Assembly (NCBI RefSeq): GCF_014650955.1 | Contig: NZ_BMVY01000039.1 | Coordinates: forward strand, 1-64,000 | Reading direction: 5' to 3' | DNA length: 64,000 nucleotides | DNA from: Streptomyces tauricus | GTDB lineage: Bacteria; Actinomycetota; Actinomycetes; Streptomycetales; Streptomycetaceae | Shown here: positions 1-9,800 of the stretch, one piece after another | Layout of the letters: every line of letters begins with the position of its first letter | Position numbering within the stretch: position 1 is the first letter of the stretch | Notes under the pieces: model-generated | What the model was told of the DNA's origin: nothing | The model's database searches: none | The model's input: the letters and a program-made list of their open reading frames with translations, nothing else | Made by a program: the position numbers and the translations under genes

Positions 1-164
1 GGTCCGGGCGCGGCGGCGACCAGGTGGTCCAGGTGCAGATCGGGCGCCTCGAAGTGACGGCGGCGGGCGCGGCCCCGGCCGGCGCCGGACGCCGGCCCGC
101 CGCCCCCGGGCGACAGGCGGCGACCGTGAGTCTGGCGGACTACCTGGCGAGGGGGCGCGAGTGA
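1..164 (+). CDS. C-terminal end of an eCIS-linked protein (5' end outside window)
   Basis: An open frame enters from the left edge and stops at TGA 162-164. The visible 53 residues contain VVQVQIGRLEVTAA followed by an Ala/Pro/Arg stretch and the ending [13 protein letters not shown] short V-x-I-G-R-[IL]-E-V strand followed by a linker and a SL-x-DYL-x-R tail is, as I recall, common in small proteins sitting just before the DUF4255 gene of actinobacterial eCIS loci. The gene overlaps the next ORF by GTGA, so it looks like part of the same translationally coupled operon. Its function is unknown and most of it lies outside the window. Confidence 0.6.
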   Translation, partial: SGRGGDQVVQVQIGRLEVTAAGAAPAGAGRRPAAPGRQAATVSLADYLARGRE

Positions 165-385
165 AACACACGGAGACACGACGGCCGGACGGGACGGACG
201 ACCGATCGAGGGAGCGGCGGACCAGTGGGGCCAACGGGGTCGGCAGGACCAGTGGGGTCAGCAGGACCAGTGGGGTCGGCAGGACCAGCGGGGTCGGCAG
301 GACCAGTGGGATCAGCGGGGCCAGTGAGATCAACAGGACCAGTGGGACCAGCAGGACTAGTGGGACTGGGGAACTGACGTCATGA
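161..385 (+). CDS. Small repeat-coded ORF (RTSG-x-x hexapeptides), hypothetical
   Basis: This 74-codon frame starts with GTG overlapping the previous stop (GTGA) and ends in ATGA overlapping the DUF4255 start, so its frame is bridged on both sides. The N-terminus is charged ([16 protein letters not shown]). The rest is a hexapeptide repeat, [24 protein letters not shown], coded by an 18-nt tandem repeat. No fold or family is recognised. It may be a genuine flexible Ser/Thr/Gly/Arg peptide, or only a ribosome path between two coupled genes in which repeats have expanded. The precise double overlap favours real translation. The low complexity argues against a conserved enzyme or structural role. 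Confidence 0.4.
   Translation: MKHTETRRPDGTDDRSRERRTSGANGVGRTSGVSRTSGVGRTSGVGRTSGISGASEINRTSGTSRTSGTGELTS
221..373 (+). repeat. 18-nt tandem repeat (about 7 units)
   Basis: The motif accagtggggtc recurs at an 18-nt spacing (248, 266, 284, 302, 320, 338, 356) with point differences between units, after one irregular 27-nt step from 221. Because 18 is divisible by three, copy-number changes would keep the reading frame. Confidence 0.85.
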
Positions 386-1437
386 GCAACGCACTCGCCA
401 TCGCCCACGTCACCCAGGCCCTCGCCCTGCTGATCGAGGCCAACCTGCAGCCCGAGATCGACATGGCCGTCAAGGTCGAGCCGCGCAAGCCCTCGGCCGA
501 CCCGCCCCCCGAACCCACGATCACCGTCTTCCTCTACCAGGTCACCCCCAACACCTCGCAGCGCGGCACCGACCTGCCGACGCGCGCCTCCGACGGCACG
601 CTGCTCAAGCGGGCCGCGACGGCGCTCGACCTGCACTTCCTCATCAGCGCGTACGGCGACGAGACGGAACTGGTCGGCCAGCGGCTGATCGGCTCCGTCG
701 TACGCACGCTGCACGAGATCCCCGTCCTGCCGCTGGACATCATCGAACTGGCGGGGGAGAAGCCGTATCTGGCGGAAAGCGACCTCGCAGAAGCGGCGCA
801 GCGGGTGCGGTTCACGCCCACGGTGATGGACATCGACGAGACGTCGAAGCTCTGGGGGATGCTCCACCAGACCCCGTACACGCTCTCGGTGGTCTACCAG
901 GCGGCGCTCGTCCTGATCGAGGGCCGCGAGACCCCGGTGGCGGCCAAGCCGGTGGAGCGGTCGACGGTACAGGTGCTGCCGTTCGGGGCGCCGGGAGCGC
1001 CCGAGGGGCGGAGGGTTCCGTCGGGGGCGGGCGACGCGTCCGGCGCACCGAACGGCGGCGCGCCCGCGGAGGCCACCGCAGGGAAGGAACCGGCCGGGGC
1101 GGCGGCCCAGGCGGCAGCCAGAGCATCGGCCGGGGCCGCGACCGGGAGAGCCGGGACAGCGGCCGGGGCCGCGGACGGGACCGCGACCGGGACGCCGGTC
1201 AGGATGACCTCCGGGAAGGCGCCGGTGAAGGGCGTGGCCAAGACGGCGGCCAAGGCGGCGGCCCGTACCCGCAAGGGGACACAGCCCAACAAGGTCACCC
1301 AGGCGGGCAAGTCCCCGCGCGGCGCGGCCAAGGGCACGGCGCCCGCGACCCCGACGGACTCCCGGACGGACTCCCGGACGGAGTCCCCGACGAACTCCAC
1401 GACAGCCGACGGCGGTCCCGACCGCACGGAGCGGTGA
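382..1437 (+). CDS. DUF4255 / Pvc16-like eCIS tail-cap protein
   Basis: This is the probable terminator (cap) that closes the sheath-tube end distal to the baseplate. Residues 1-190 match the DUF4255 (Pvc16 N-terminal) pattern: an ALA-x-AHVTQALALLIEANL start, a VEPRKP segment, then TITVFLYQVTPN and LDLHFLISAYG-DETELVGQRLIGSVVRTLH. From about residue 200 the protein becomes an Ala/Gly/Thr/Lys-rich, apparently disordered tail of roughly 150 residues that is absent from compact family members. The start overlaps the preceding repeat ORF by ATGA and the AAA+ ATPase follows after 6 nt. Adjacency of DUF4255 and AAA+ genes is typical of eCIS loci. The family call is firm. The capping role is inferred from Pvc16/Afp16. 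Confidence 0.88.
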   Translation: MSNALAIAHVTQALALLIEANLQPEIDMAVKVEPRKPSADPPPEPTITVFLYQVTPNTSQRGTDLPTRASDGTLLKRAATALDLHFLISAYGDETELVGQRLIGSVVRTLHEIPVLPLDIIELAGEKPYLAESDLAEAAQRVRFTPTVMDIDETSKLWGMLHQTPYTLSVVYQAALVLIEGRETPVAAKPVERSTVQVLPFGAPGAPEGRRVPSGAGDASGAPNGGAPAEATAGKEPAGAAAQAAARASAGAATGRAGTAAGAADGTATGTPVRMTSGKAPVKGVAKTAAKAAARTRKGTQPNKVTQAGKSPRGAAKGTAPATPTDSRTDSRTESPTNSTTADGGPDRTER

Positions 1438-1443
1438 GGCGGT

Positions 1444-3540
1444 ATGCGGACGACGGGGGCAGGTGAGGGCATGAGCGGGCACGGGCAGGGCGAGGCGGGC
1501 GCAACGGGCGGCGGCCCGACGCTGACCTCGGAGATCAGGCGCGTCCTCGCTCGCGTCGACGCGCACGCGTCCCGCGCGACCCGTGCGAACGGGTCGACGG
1601 GCACGTCGACCGGCACCGGCACCGGCACGGGCACCAGCGCGGACGCCGGTCAGGGCGGCGCCGACGGTTCCGTACGGCATCCGCCCGGTTCGGCGAGTCC
1701 GGATCCAGGTCCAGATCCAGGTCCAGGTCCAGGGACGGGACCCCTCGACGCGCTGGTCGGCTGCTTCGGGCTCAGCCCGTTCGAGCGGGACCTCGTGCTC
1801 CTCACCGCCGCCTGTGAGCTGGACGCCACGACCGCCGCCCGCTGTGCCGCGGCGAGCGGGGACCCGGAGCGCGCGTACCCCACCTTCTCGCTCGCCCTCG
1901 CCGCGCTCGCCGAACCGCACTGGAGTGCGCTGACGCCGGTCGCGCCGCTGCGGCGCTGGCGGATCGTCGAGCCGGCCGACGACGCGCGTGCGTCCCTGAC
2001 CCTGTCCCGGCTGCGGCTCGACGAGCGCGTCCTGCACTTCCTGCTCGGCTCGCCCTATCTGGACGCGCGCCTGCACGGCCAGTTGCGCCGCGCGCCCGTC
2101 CCCGAGGACCTTCCGCCGTCGTACGACCTGGCCGCGAGCCGTATCGCCGCGGGCTGGACGACGGGCGCGCGGCCCGACGCGCCGCTGCTCGTCGAGGTGG
2201 TCGGCGGTGACCTGCGCAGCCGGGCCGACATCGCCGCAGCGGCGGCCGCCCGCTCGGGGCTCGCCCTGTACGCGATGAACGCCGAGGACATCCCGACCGC
2301 CCCCGGCGACCGTGACCTACTGGCCCGGCTGTGGCAGCGCGAGGCGATCCTGCTGCCCGCCGCCCTGCTCGTGGAGGCGGGCGAACTCGACCGCGACCAG
2401 CACGCGGCGACCGACGCTTTCCTCGCCGGGGCGGCCGTTCCCGTCGTCGTGTCGAGTCCCGACGCGCGTACGTCGGACCGGGCGCGGGGCGAGCGGGTGG
2501 CGGTGCCGCGCCTGGACGACGAGGAGCAACTGGGCCTGTGGACGGACGCGTTCGAGGACGTCGCCGACCTCGGGGAGGGCGAACTGCGTTCGCTGGTGGC
2601 CCAGTTCCAGCTGCCGCCCCATGTCGTACGCTCCGCCGCGGCCACCGTACGCCGTGAACTGCCCGCCGAGGACGAGCCGGACCCCGCGCGCCTCGCCTGG
2701 CGGGCCGGGCTGGACGAGGCCCGGATCGGCATGGACGAGCTGGGCCGCCGTATCGAGCCGGACGCCGGCTGGGACGACCTCGTACTGCACGAACGGCAGA
2801 CGAGCGTGCTGCGGGAGATCGTCGCGCACGTACGGCAGCGGGCGACGGTCCACCAGGAGTGGGGATTTGCCGCCACCCTGCGGCGGGGCCTCGGCGTCAC
2901 CGCGCTCTTCGCGGGCGGCTCCGGCACCGGCAAGACCCTCGCGGCCGAGGTCATGGCCAAGGAACTGGGCCTGGACCTGTTCGTCATCGACCTGTCCCAG
3001 GTGGTCAGCAAGTACATCGGCGAGACCGAGAAGAACCTGCGCCGCGTCTTCGACGCCGCCGAACGCGGCGGCGCGCTCCTCCTCTTCGACGAGGCCGACG
3101 CCCTCTTCGGCAAACGCAGCGAGGTCAAGGACAGCCACGACCGGTACGCCAACCTCGAAGTCAGCTATCTGCTCATGCGCATGGAGGCGTACCGGGGTCT
3201 CGCGATCCTCACCACCAACATGAAGAAGGCGCTGGACACGGCGTTCCTGCGACGGATCCGTTTTGTCGTCGACTTCCCGTTCCCGGCCGAGCACGAGCGT
3301 GCCGAGATCTGGCGCCGGGTGCTGCCGCCGCAGACCCCGGTGAAGGGCATCGAACCGGAACTGCTGGCCCAGCTGACCGTCGCGGGCGGCTCGATCCGCA
3401 ACATCGCGCTCTCCGGCGCCTTCCTCGCCGCCGAGGAGGGCGACCGCCTGCAGATGCGCCACATGCTCGCGGCGGCCCGCACCGAATACCTCAAGCTGGA
3501 ACGCTCGCTCACACCGGGGGAGGTCCGCGGATGGGTGTGA
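1444..3540 (+). CDS. eCIS AAA+ ATPase (Pvc15/Afp15-like)
   Basis: This is a 698-residue AAA+ ATPase of the kind found in every eCIS locus and thought to help assemble or load the particle. The N-terminus is low-complexity (TGTSTGTGTGTG near residues 55-65), followed by a helical region around residues 95-430. The ATPase core is near residues 430-690: Walker A GGSGTGKT (from residue 491), Walker B LLLFDEAD (D549, E550), a sensor-1 LTTNMKKALDTAFLRR, and arginine residues LRRIRF. An in-frame ATG 27 nt downstream with a good aggtgaggg leader could be the true start. The 3' end overlaps the next gene by 10 nt, consistent with coupling. Confidence 0.92.
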   Translation: MRTTGAGEGMSGHGQGEAGATGGGPTLTSEIRRVLARVDAHASRATRANGSTGTSTGTGTGTGTSADAGQGGADGSVRHPPGSASPDPGPDPGPGPGTGPLDALVGCFGLSPFERDLVLLTAACELDATTAARCAAASGDPERAYPTFSLALAALAEPHWSALTPVAPLRRWRIVEPADDARASLTLSRLRLDERVLHFLLGSPYLDARLHGQLRRAPVPEDLPPSYDLAASRIAAGWTTGARPDAPLLVEVVGGDLRSRADIAAAAAARSGLALYAMNAEDIPTAPGDRDLLARLWQREAILLPAALLVEAGELDRDQHAATDAFLAGAAVPVVVSSPDARTSDRARGERVAVPRLDDEEQLGLWTDAFEDVADLGEGELRSLVAQFQLPPHVVRSAAATVRRELPAEDEPDPARLAWRAGLDEARIGMDELGRRIEPDAGWDDLVLHERQTSVLREIVAHVRQRATVHQEWGFAATLRRGLGVTALFAGGSGTGKTLAAEVMAKELGLDLFVIDLSQVVSKYIGETEKNLRRVFDAAERGGALLLFDEADALFGKRSEVKDSHDRYANLEVSYLLMRMEAYRGLAILTTNMKKALDTAFLRRIRFVVDFPFPAEHERAEIWRRVLPPQTPVKGIEPELLAQLTVAGGSIRNIALSGAFLAAEEGDRLQMRHMLAAARTEYLKLERSLTPGEVRGWV

Positions 3541-3869
3541 ACAGGCCTCACCGGGAGAGCGCGGCAGACCGTCCCGAGTCGCGGGGCCGTCCCGAGCCGC
3601 GGGAGATCCGCGTCGACATCGGCGAACTGGTCCTGGACGGCTTCGGCCCCTCCGTGGACCCGTCGCGCGTATCGGCGTCGTTCGAGCGGGAGCTGACCCG
3701 TCTCGTACGGGACCACGGGGTGCCGTTGGCCGCGGACGGCACCGTGGCGATGGACGGGGTGTCCGGACTGCCCCCGCTGCCCGCCGGGTTGTCCGCGCGC
3801 CGCCTCGGCCAGGAACTGGCCCGCGCGGTGCACGCGGGTCTCTCGGGCCGTGGGGAGGTGACGCGGTGA
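3531..3869 (+). CDS. Small conserved eCIS-associated protein
   Basis: This 112-residue protein starts at an ATG preceded by a strong ggaggt, inside the end of the ATPase gene, and ends in GTGA overlapping the DUF4157 gene. After a charged start the core reads EIRVDIGELVLDGFGP, then a helix (ASFERELTRLVRDHGVPLA), a loop (GLPPLPAGL) and a C-terminal helix (SARRLGQELARAVHAGL). An I-x-V-x-I-GELVLDGF strand followed by two helices, immediately before a DUF4157 gene, recurs in eCIS and DUF4157 loci as far as I recall. It could be a loading factor or adaptor for the large protein next door. That role is inferred from order alone, and a longer upstream extension in this frame is only the ATPase shadow. 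Confidence 0.7.
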   Translation: MGVNRPHRESAADRPESRGRPEPREIRVDIGELVLDGFGPSVDPSRVSASFERELTRLVRDHGVPLAADGTVAMDGVSGLPPLPAGLSARRLGQELARAVHAGLSGRGEVTR

Positions 3870-6800
3870 CGGCCTCCGCCGCTCAGGACGCGCAGGCAGC
3901 CGAGCAGGCCGCCGCCGAGCGCCGCCGCAAGCGCAAGGAGCGCGCGGCGAAGAACCGCGCGCCCGAGCCGAAGAACATCGTCGGCGGGGCCGGGCAGCCG
4001 CTGGATCCCGGTGTGCGCCGGGAACTGGAGGAGCAGCTCGGCCACGACCTGGGCTCCGTACGCCTGCACACCGACCGCGACGCGGGTGCGCTCACCGGTT
4101 TGCTGGGCGCGGACGCGGTGGCGGTGGGCCAGGACATCTTCTTCGGTGAGGGCCGGTACCAGCCGGGCACGGAGCAGGGCCGCGCCCTGCTCGCGCATGA
4201 ACTGCTGCACACGATCCAACACCCTTACGCCAACGGCGCGTTGACGGTGGGCCGCGACCTCGGACAGGTCAGCGCGCCGCACGAGACCGCCGAACGTGCC
4301 GCGGAGGACACCGCACAGGCCGTGGCGCGCGGCGAACAAGCGCCCGACATCGCCCCGGAGGCCGGTACACCGGCGTGGATGCGCTACACCACCGTCGACG
4401 CCGACCGCAATCGGCTGGAGCGCCTCGACCCCGCCACGCTGGTCGACCGCCTCGCCAACACGGTCGTCCGGTCGCTGCGGAACGACCCGACGGACAGCGC
4501 GCAGCGCGTCCGCGCCTCCCTGGCCCCGCTCTCGGAGGAGCTTCAGGAGCGCGTACTGGATCGCCTGGAGCACCGGCTGCTCACCTTCGAGCACGACTTC
4601 GTGGTGGACCTGGTCACGGAGATCGACGAGGCCGGCCGGGCGGAGAGCGAGGTCACGGCCCGCCTGCGCGGCCTCCTCGCCCCGGAGGTCGAGGAGGACA
4701 CGGCCGACGACGTACGGGCGGAGCGGGAGAAGGAGCGGGAAGCCGCGGAGGAGGAGCAGCGGCGTACTGAGCGGATGGGTCCCGCTCCCGGCCCGGAGAA
4801 GGAGGACGCGGACACGGAGGGCGCGGACGCGGAGGGCGTGGACGCGGAACCGGTCTCCGCCGCGGGCAGTACGCCGGAGAACGCGGGCCGCGTGATCCCG
4901 CAGGGCGGTACTCCGGGCACGGACACCGGGAAGTACGAGGACGAGCGGACGCCCGATCCGCGGACGGGCGGGGACGCGTCCAGCCCCAGGGGGGACGGCG
5001 AGCAGCCCGCTTCGCCTGCTGGACGGGCGGAGCAGAAGCCGGGGCGGCAGGAGGGCGCGGCCGGCGGGTCGTCCGGGGCGCAGGCCGCCGGGAAACAGGG
5101 CGGGAAGTCCGGCGCGGAGCAGTCCGGCGGGCAGAAGAGCGGCGCGCAGAAGAGCGGACAGCGGGGGTCGCAGGGGCAGCGGCAGGACAAGGGGAAGCAG
5201 GGCGGCGACCGGGCCGAGGCGAAGCAGGCCGAGGAGAAGGCCAAGAAGGAAGCCGGCCAGGAGGAGGCGCAGGGCCCGCGAGCCGGCGCCGGGGACGAGG
5301 CGGCGGCCAGGGCGCGCGAGAGCGCCGCCGCGACCGAGGCGGCCAGGAAGGACGAGCCGGCCCGCGACGAGGGCACTCCCACGGCCGCGGGCAGGGACGA
5401 GGGGTTCCCCGCCCGCTCCGGCACGCTGGACGGAATCCGCGCCCAGGACCAGGAGGACGAGGAGGAGCGGGAGGAGTCCGTCGGTCAGGGCGGCGACTCC
5501 GAGGTGGAGGTCGGTGGCGGGGAGGCGAGTGCCTGGGACATCAAGCTCAGGCCGGAGGACTTCCTGCCGGAGCAGGACCTCGACGTGTCGAACGTGCCGA
5601 CCTCGGACCAGGTCGATGAGCTGGCCGCGAACTCCGCCCCGCCCACCCCCACCTTTCCCGCCCCGCCGCCGACCAGGGCCGACCTGGTCCATGCCCGCCG
5701 CGAGCAGGAGGACCAGGAGGACGCCGAGCGCGAGGCGGCGGCGGAGCGGGACGACCCGGGCACCGAGGACTCACCGCCCGTGCCGGGCGCCGAGGAGGAG
5801 GCCGCGGAGCAGGACCGCCGTACGGAGAGCGAACTCGACCCCGAGGAGAGGTCCGAGCCGCGGCCCGCGCCGGGCGTCGCCTCCAAGGACCCCAAGCAGG
5901 GTGACGATCCCAAGGCCGGTCCGGTCGCCGCCGAGGTCACCGCGCAGGAGGCAAAGGACCGTTCGAAGGAGACCGGCGGCAACACGGCCGAGCAGGCAGC
6001 CAAGGAGGAGAAGGGCACTCCGACCGCGGGCGGACCGGGTGACAGGACGTCGGGCGGCGGAAAGGACTCCGCGCAGGCCCGCTCCGACACCTCGGCCACC
6101 GCGTCCCCGTCGGACTCGGCGCAGAAGGGCGCCGAAGGTGCCACAGGAGCGGCGAAGGCCGAGGAGTCCCCCGGCCCGCAGGAGTCGAAGGGCCCCAAGG
6201 ATCAGGGCGGGACCGGTACTTCGGACGGTTCGGCGTCGGACGGCGGAACAACCGACTCCGACAGCCAGGCCGACACGGCGACGCCCCCGTCACCGGGCCC
6301 GGCGACCGGTCAGCCCTCCTCGGACGCGAACAACTTGCCTGCGTCGCGGCGCAGTTCGAGCCCGCGTACGGAGGAGCCGAAGGAGCCGGCCTCGCAGCAG
6401 GAGAGCAGGTCGGACAGCGGGGTGGACAGCGGGGCCGGATCCGGGGGCGGGGGCGACTCCGGATCACGGTCCGCTCCCACGGCGACGCGCGGTGGAGGCG
6501 GTGGCGGTGGCGGGTCGACGGGCGGAGGCAAGGGGAGTACGCCCAAGGGGAAGAAGGCGTCCAAGGCGGCGCCGAACCTCTCCGGTGTCTCCCCCGAGGA
6601 GGGCCTTGCCGCCGCGTTGAACCTCAAGCCGCACCAGGCCGTGGAGGCCATGGACAGCGTCGGCGGCGCCGTGGACAAGGACGTCGGCAAGGAGCACAGG
6701 CAACTGGCGGCCAGGCCGCCCGCCATGGAGCGCCCCTCCGGCGCCCCGAGGACTCTGCACGGCGCCCCGGAATCCGACGAGGCGGCGCGGTACAACGAGG

Positions 6801-9800
6801 ACAAGGCCACTCGCGCCGAGGACGCGAAGGACGAGAAGGCCGAGGTCAAGGGCGAGAAGAAGCCGGAAGGCAAGATCGACGCCGAGGAGATGGAGGAACC
6901 GGACTTCTTCGACCAGGTCGGGATGATGGCCGGTTACGTCATCGGCGGGATCGGCGACTGGCTCGGGTTCGACGTGACGGCGGAGGACCTGGCCGCGCAG
7001 TTCGCCGGGATGCCCACCAAGGACGAGGCCATGAAGGAGGCGCAGAACGGCACCGCGCCGGGCGTCGACATGAAGGGCCAGGCCGAGGACAAGACCCAGG
7101 AGCAGGGCGGCAACACCGACGACAAGAGCCAGGAGGCCGCCGAGACCGGCGCCGACGACGCCGGTCGCCGGATGGGTGAGGACCAGATCTACCCGGACGC
7201 GCCGAAGGAACGGCTCGAAGGGAAGGTACCCGCCGAGCAGGGCGGCAGGTCGCAGGTCGGCGGCGGTGGTGCGAGTACCGGTGCGGTGCCTCCCGAGGCG
7301 GCCTCGGAAGTGGCCGAGCACGAGCGCAGGCCGCAGTTCAAGCAGGCCCTGAGCGACGGCCGCCAGGACATGGGCAGGAGCCGGGAGAAGAAGGCTCAGG
7401 ACACCCGCACCTCGCAGGACAGGCACAAGCGGCAGGTCGACAAGGAGGTCCTGTCCAACACCAGGGAACAGACGGGCAAGCGCGCGGGCGTCCTGACGGA
7501 CGTGGACAAGCAGCGCTCCGACTGGACCAAGGAGCAGGACGAGGAGCTGAAGAAGCTCGGCACGAAGAAGTCCGACCGCGAGAAGAAGATCCGTGACGAC
7601 GTCGAGAAGGAGGAGGAGGACACCGACAAGGACGTCGGCAAGGAGAAGGAGACCAGCGACAAGGACATCGAGGACACGGGGAGCAAGGCCGAGGAGGAGG
7701 CGGAGAGGAAGAAGGACGAGAACGTCGACGACTCCAAGGGCTGGCTCTCCAAGACGCTCGACTGGATCAAAGAGAAGTTCATCGAGCTGCGGAACAAGGT
7801 CGTCCAGATCATCAAGGACGCCCGCGCGGCGATCGTCGAGGCGCTGAAGAACTTCAAGGAGACGGTCGAGGGCTGGATCAACGCGGCCCGCGAGGGCATC
7901 GTCGAGATGATCAGGAAGTTCATCGAGGACCTGATCGAGTTCGTCACGTCCCTGGTGGAAGCGGTCATCGAGATCGCCCGCCGGATACGCAAGTTCATAG
8001 CGGACCTGATCAAGGCGGCGATCGCGCTCGTCAACCGGCTCGCCGCGACGCTGAGGCAGATCATGAACGATCTGCTGGAGTCCATCGCGAAACTTCTCAG
8101 CGACATCCTGAACGTCCTGAAGAAGATGCTCCTGGACGTCCTGAAGGCGTGCAAGGAAGCGCTCAAGGCGGTTCTCGACTTCGCGACGAAGTTCATCGCC
8201 GCGTTCGGCGAGTTCATGATGATCCTGGTCGACATCCTCTCGGACCCGGGCGGCTGGCTGAGCGGGGCGAAGAACTCCGCGTACGACGGTGCGAAGAACC
8301 ACCTCTTCAACGAGGTGAAGAGCGCGGTCAAGCAGTGGTTCAACGACAAGGTCAAGGAGATCACCGGCCTGACCGAGGCCGTCTGGAACAAGCTCATGAA
8401 GGGCGGCTGGACCCTAGAGAAGATCGCCAAGGAGGTGTGGGACGCGATCGTCCCCCAACTCCCCTTCATCATCGGCGAGATCGTCATCACGAAGGTCCTC
8501 GTGAAGCTGATCCCGGGCGCGGGCTGGGGCGCGGCGATCCTGGAGGCCATCCAGGCCGCGATCGGCTCCCTGGGCGAGATCCTCAAGGCGATCGGCGCGG
8601 TCATCACCTGGCTGAAGTCCGTACGCCAGGGAGGCGCGGGCGTCCTCTTCGCCAAGGCGATAGCGGCGGGAATAGTCGTCCTGCTGGAAATGGCGTACGA
8701 ACTGCTCCTCAGCGGCATAGGCAAGTACGTCTCGAAGGTGGGCCGGCGGCTGAAGGGCGTGGCCGCCAAGATCGGCACGGACAAGGGCCCGGGCGGGGAC
8801 AAGGGCAAGGACGGCCAGGGCGGGGGCGGCGACGGCAAGGGCGGCGACAAGGACGCGCCCGCGACGTCGACAACGGCACCGAGTCCGCGCCAGTCCGCGA
8901 CACCGACACCTGCCAGGACCCCGGACCTGAGGAAACCCCAGCCAGGCCCGGGCAAGCCGAAGGACCAGGCCGCGCCGGCCAAGCCGAAGGACAAGGAAAC
9001 CCCGACCCCGTCGTCCAAGCCCGCGAAACCCAAGAGCCCCACAAGCAAGACCGACAAGACCGATACGACTGACACGACGAACAAGCCCGAGGGCAAGAAC
9101 AACACCCCGAGCAACAACTCGACCAAGCCGACGCCCCCCACGTCCAAGGACAAGAACGGCAATCCCAAGAACGCCTCCAAGGACAGCAGCAAGGAAACCC
9201 GCCCGACTCCATCGCCGAAGGCCTCCACCGCCAAACCCGTTACGCCCAAGCCCACAACGCACGAGCCGAGCAGGACGGATCGTTCGGACACCACCAAGAA
9301 GGACGCCACTCCGGACGACAAGGGCAAGGACCAAGGGGTCGACAGCACCAAGGACAGGGCTGACGCCGACAGCCAGAAGGAGTCGCCCGACTCCGGCCGG
9401 AGCGGCAAGACGGACAGGACCGACTCGGACGGCAGTAATAAGAAAGACACGGGCGGCGACAGCAAGGGCAAGGACGAGCCCGGAAGGCCTAAGAGCGAGA
9501 CCGCGAAAGATGAGAAAAAGAAGGAGGAGAGGGAGAACAAGGAAGACAGCCTCGCGTTGAAACTGCGGAAAATCCACCGTCAGCTCAAGCCGAAGCTGGA
9601 TCGAAGCATTCCGGAACCCAGCTGGCCGATGGTGCTGGACAGCTATCGCCGGCTCTACCGGCTGACCAGGCTGTGGGAGCAGGGCGGAGAGTCGTTCAGG
9701 CTCTGGGGGAAGGGCAGCCCGCAACAACCTGGACCGACAACTGGTGTGCACACGATACAAAAGAAAGTGAGCACCACACCCTTGGGGTACCCGGACCCTG

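Noticed and set aside
3548-5692. 714-codon open frame antisense to the giant DUF4157 gene
   Set aside because: Leu/Arg/Gly/Val-rich translation without motifs; it mirrors the real gene and reflects the lack of stop codons in GC-rich DNA.
7396-9540. 714-codon antisense frame
   Set aside because: Ser/Phe/Leu-rich sequence that is the exact reverse of Lys/Glu/Asp codons in the coiled-coil and linker of the giant protein.
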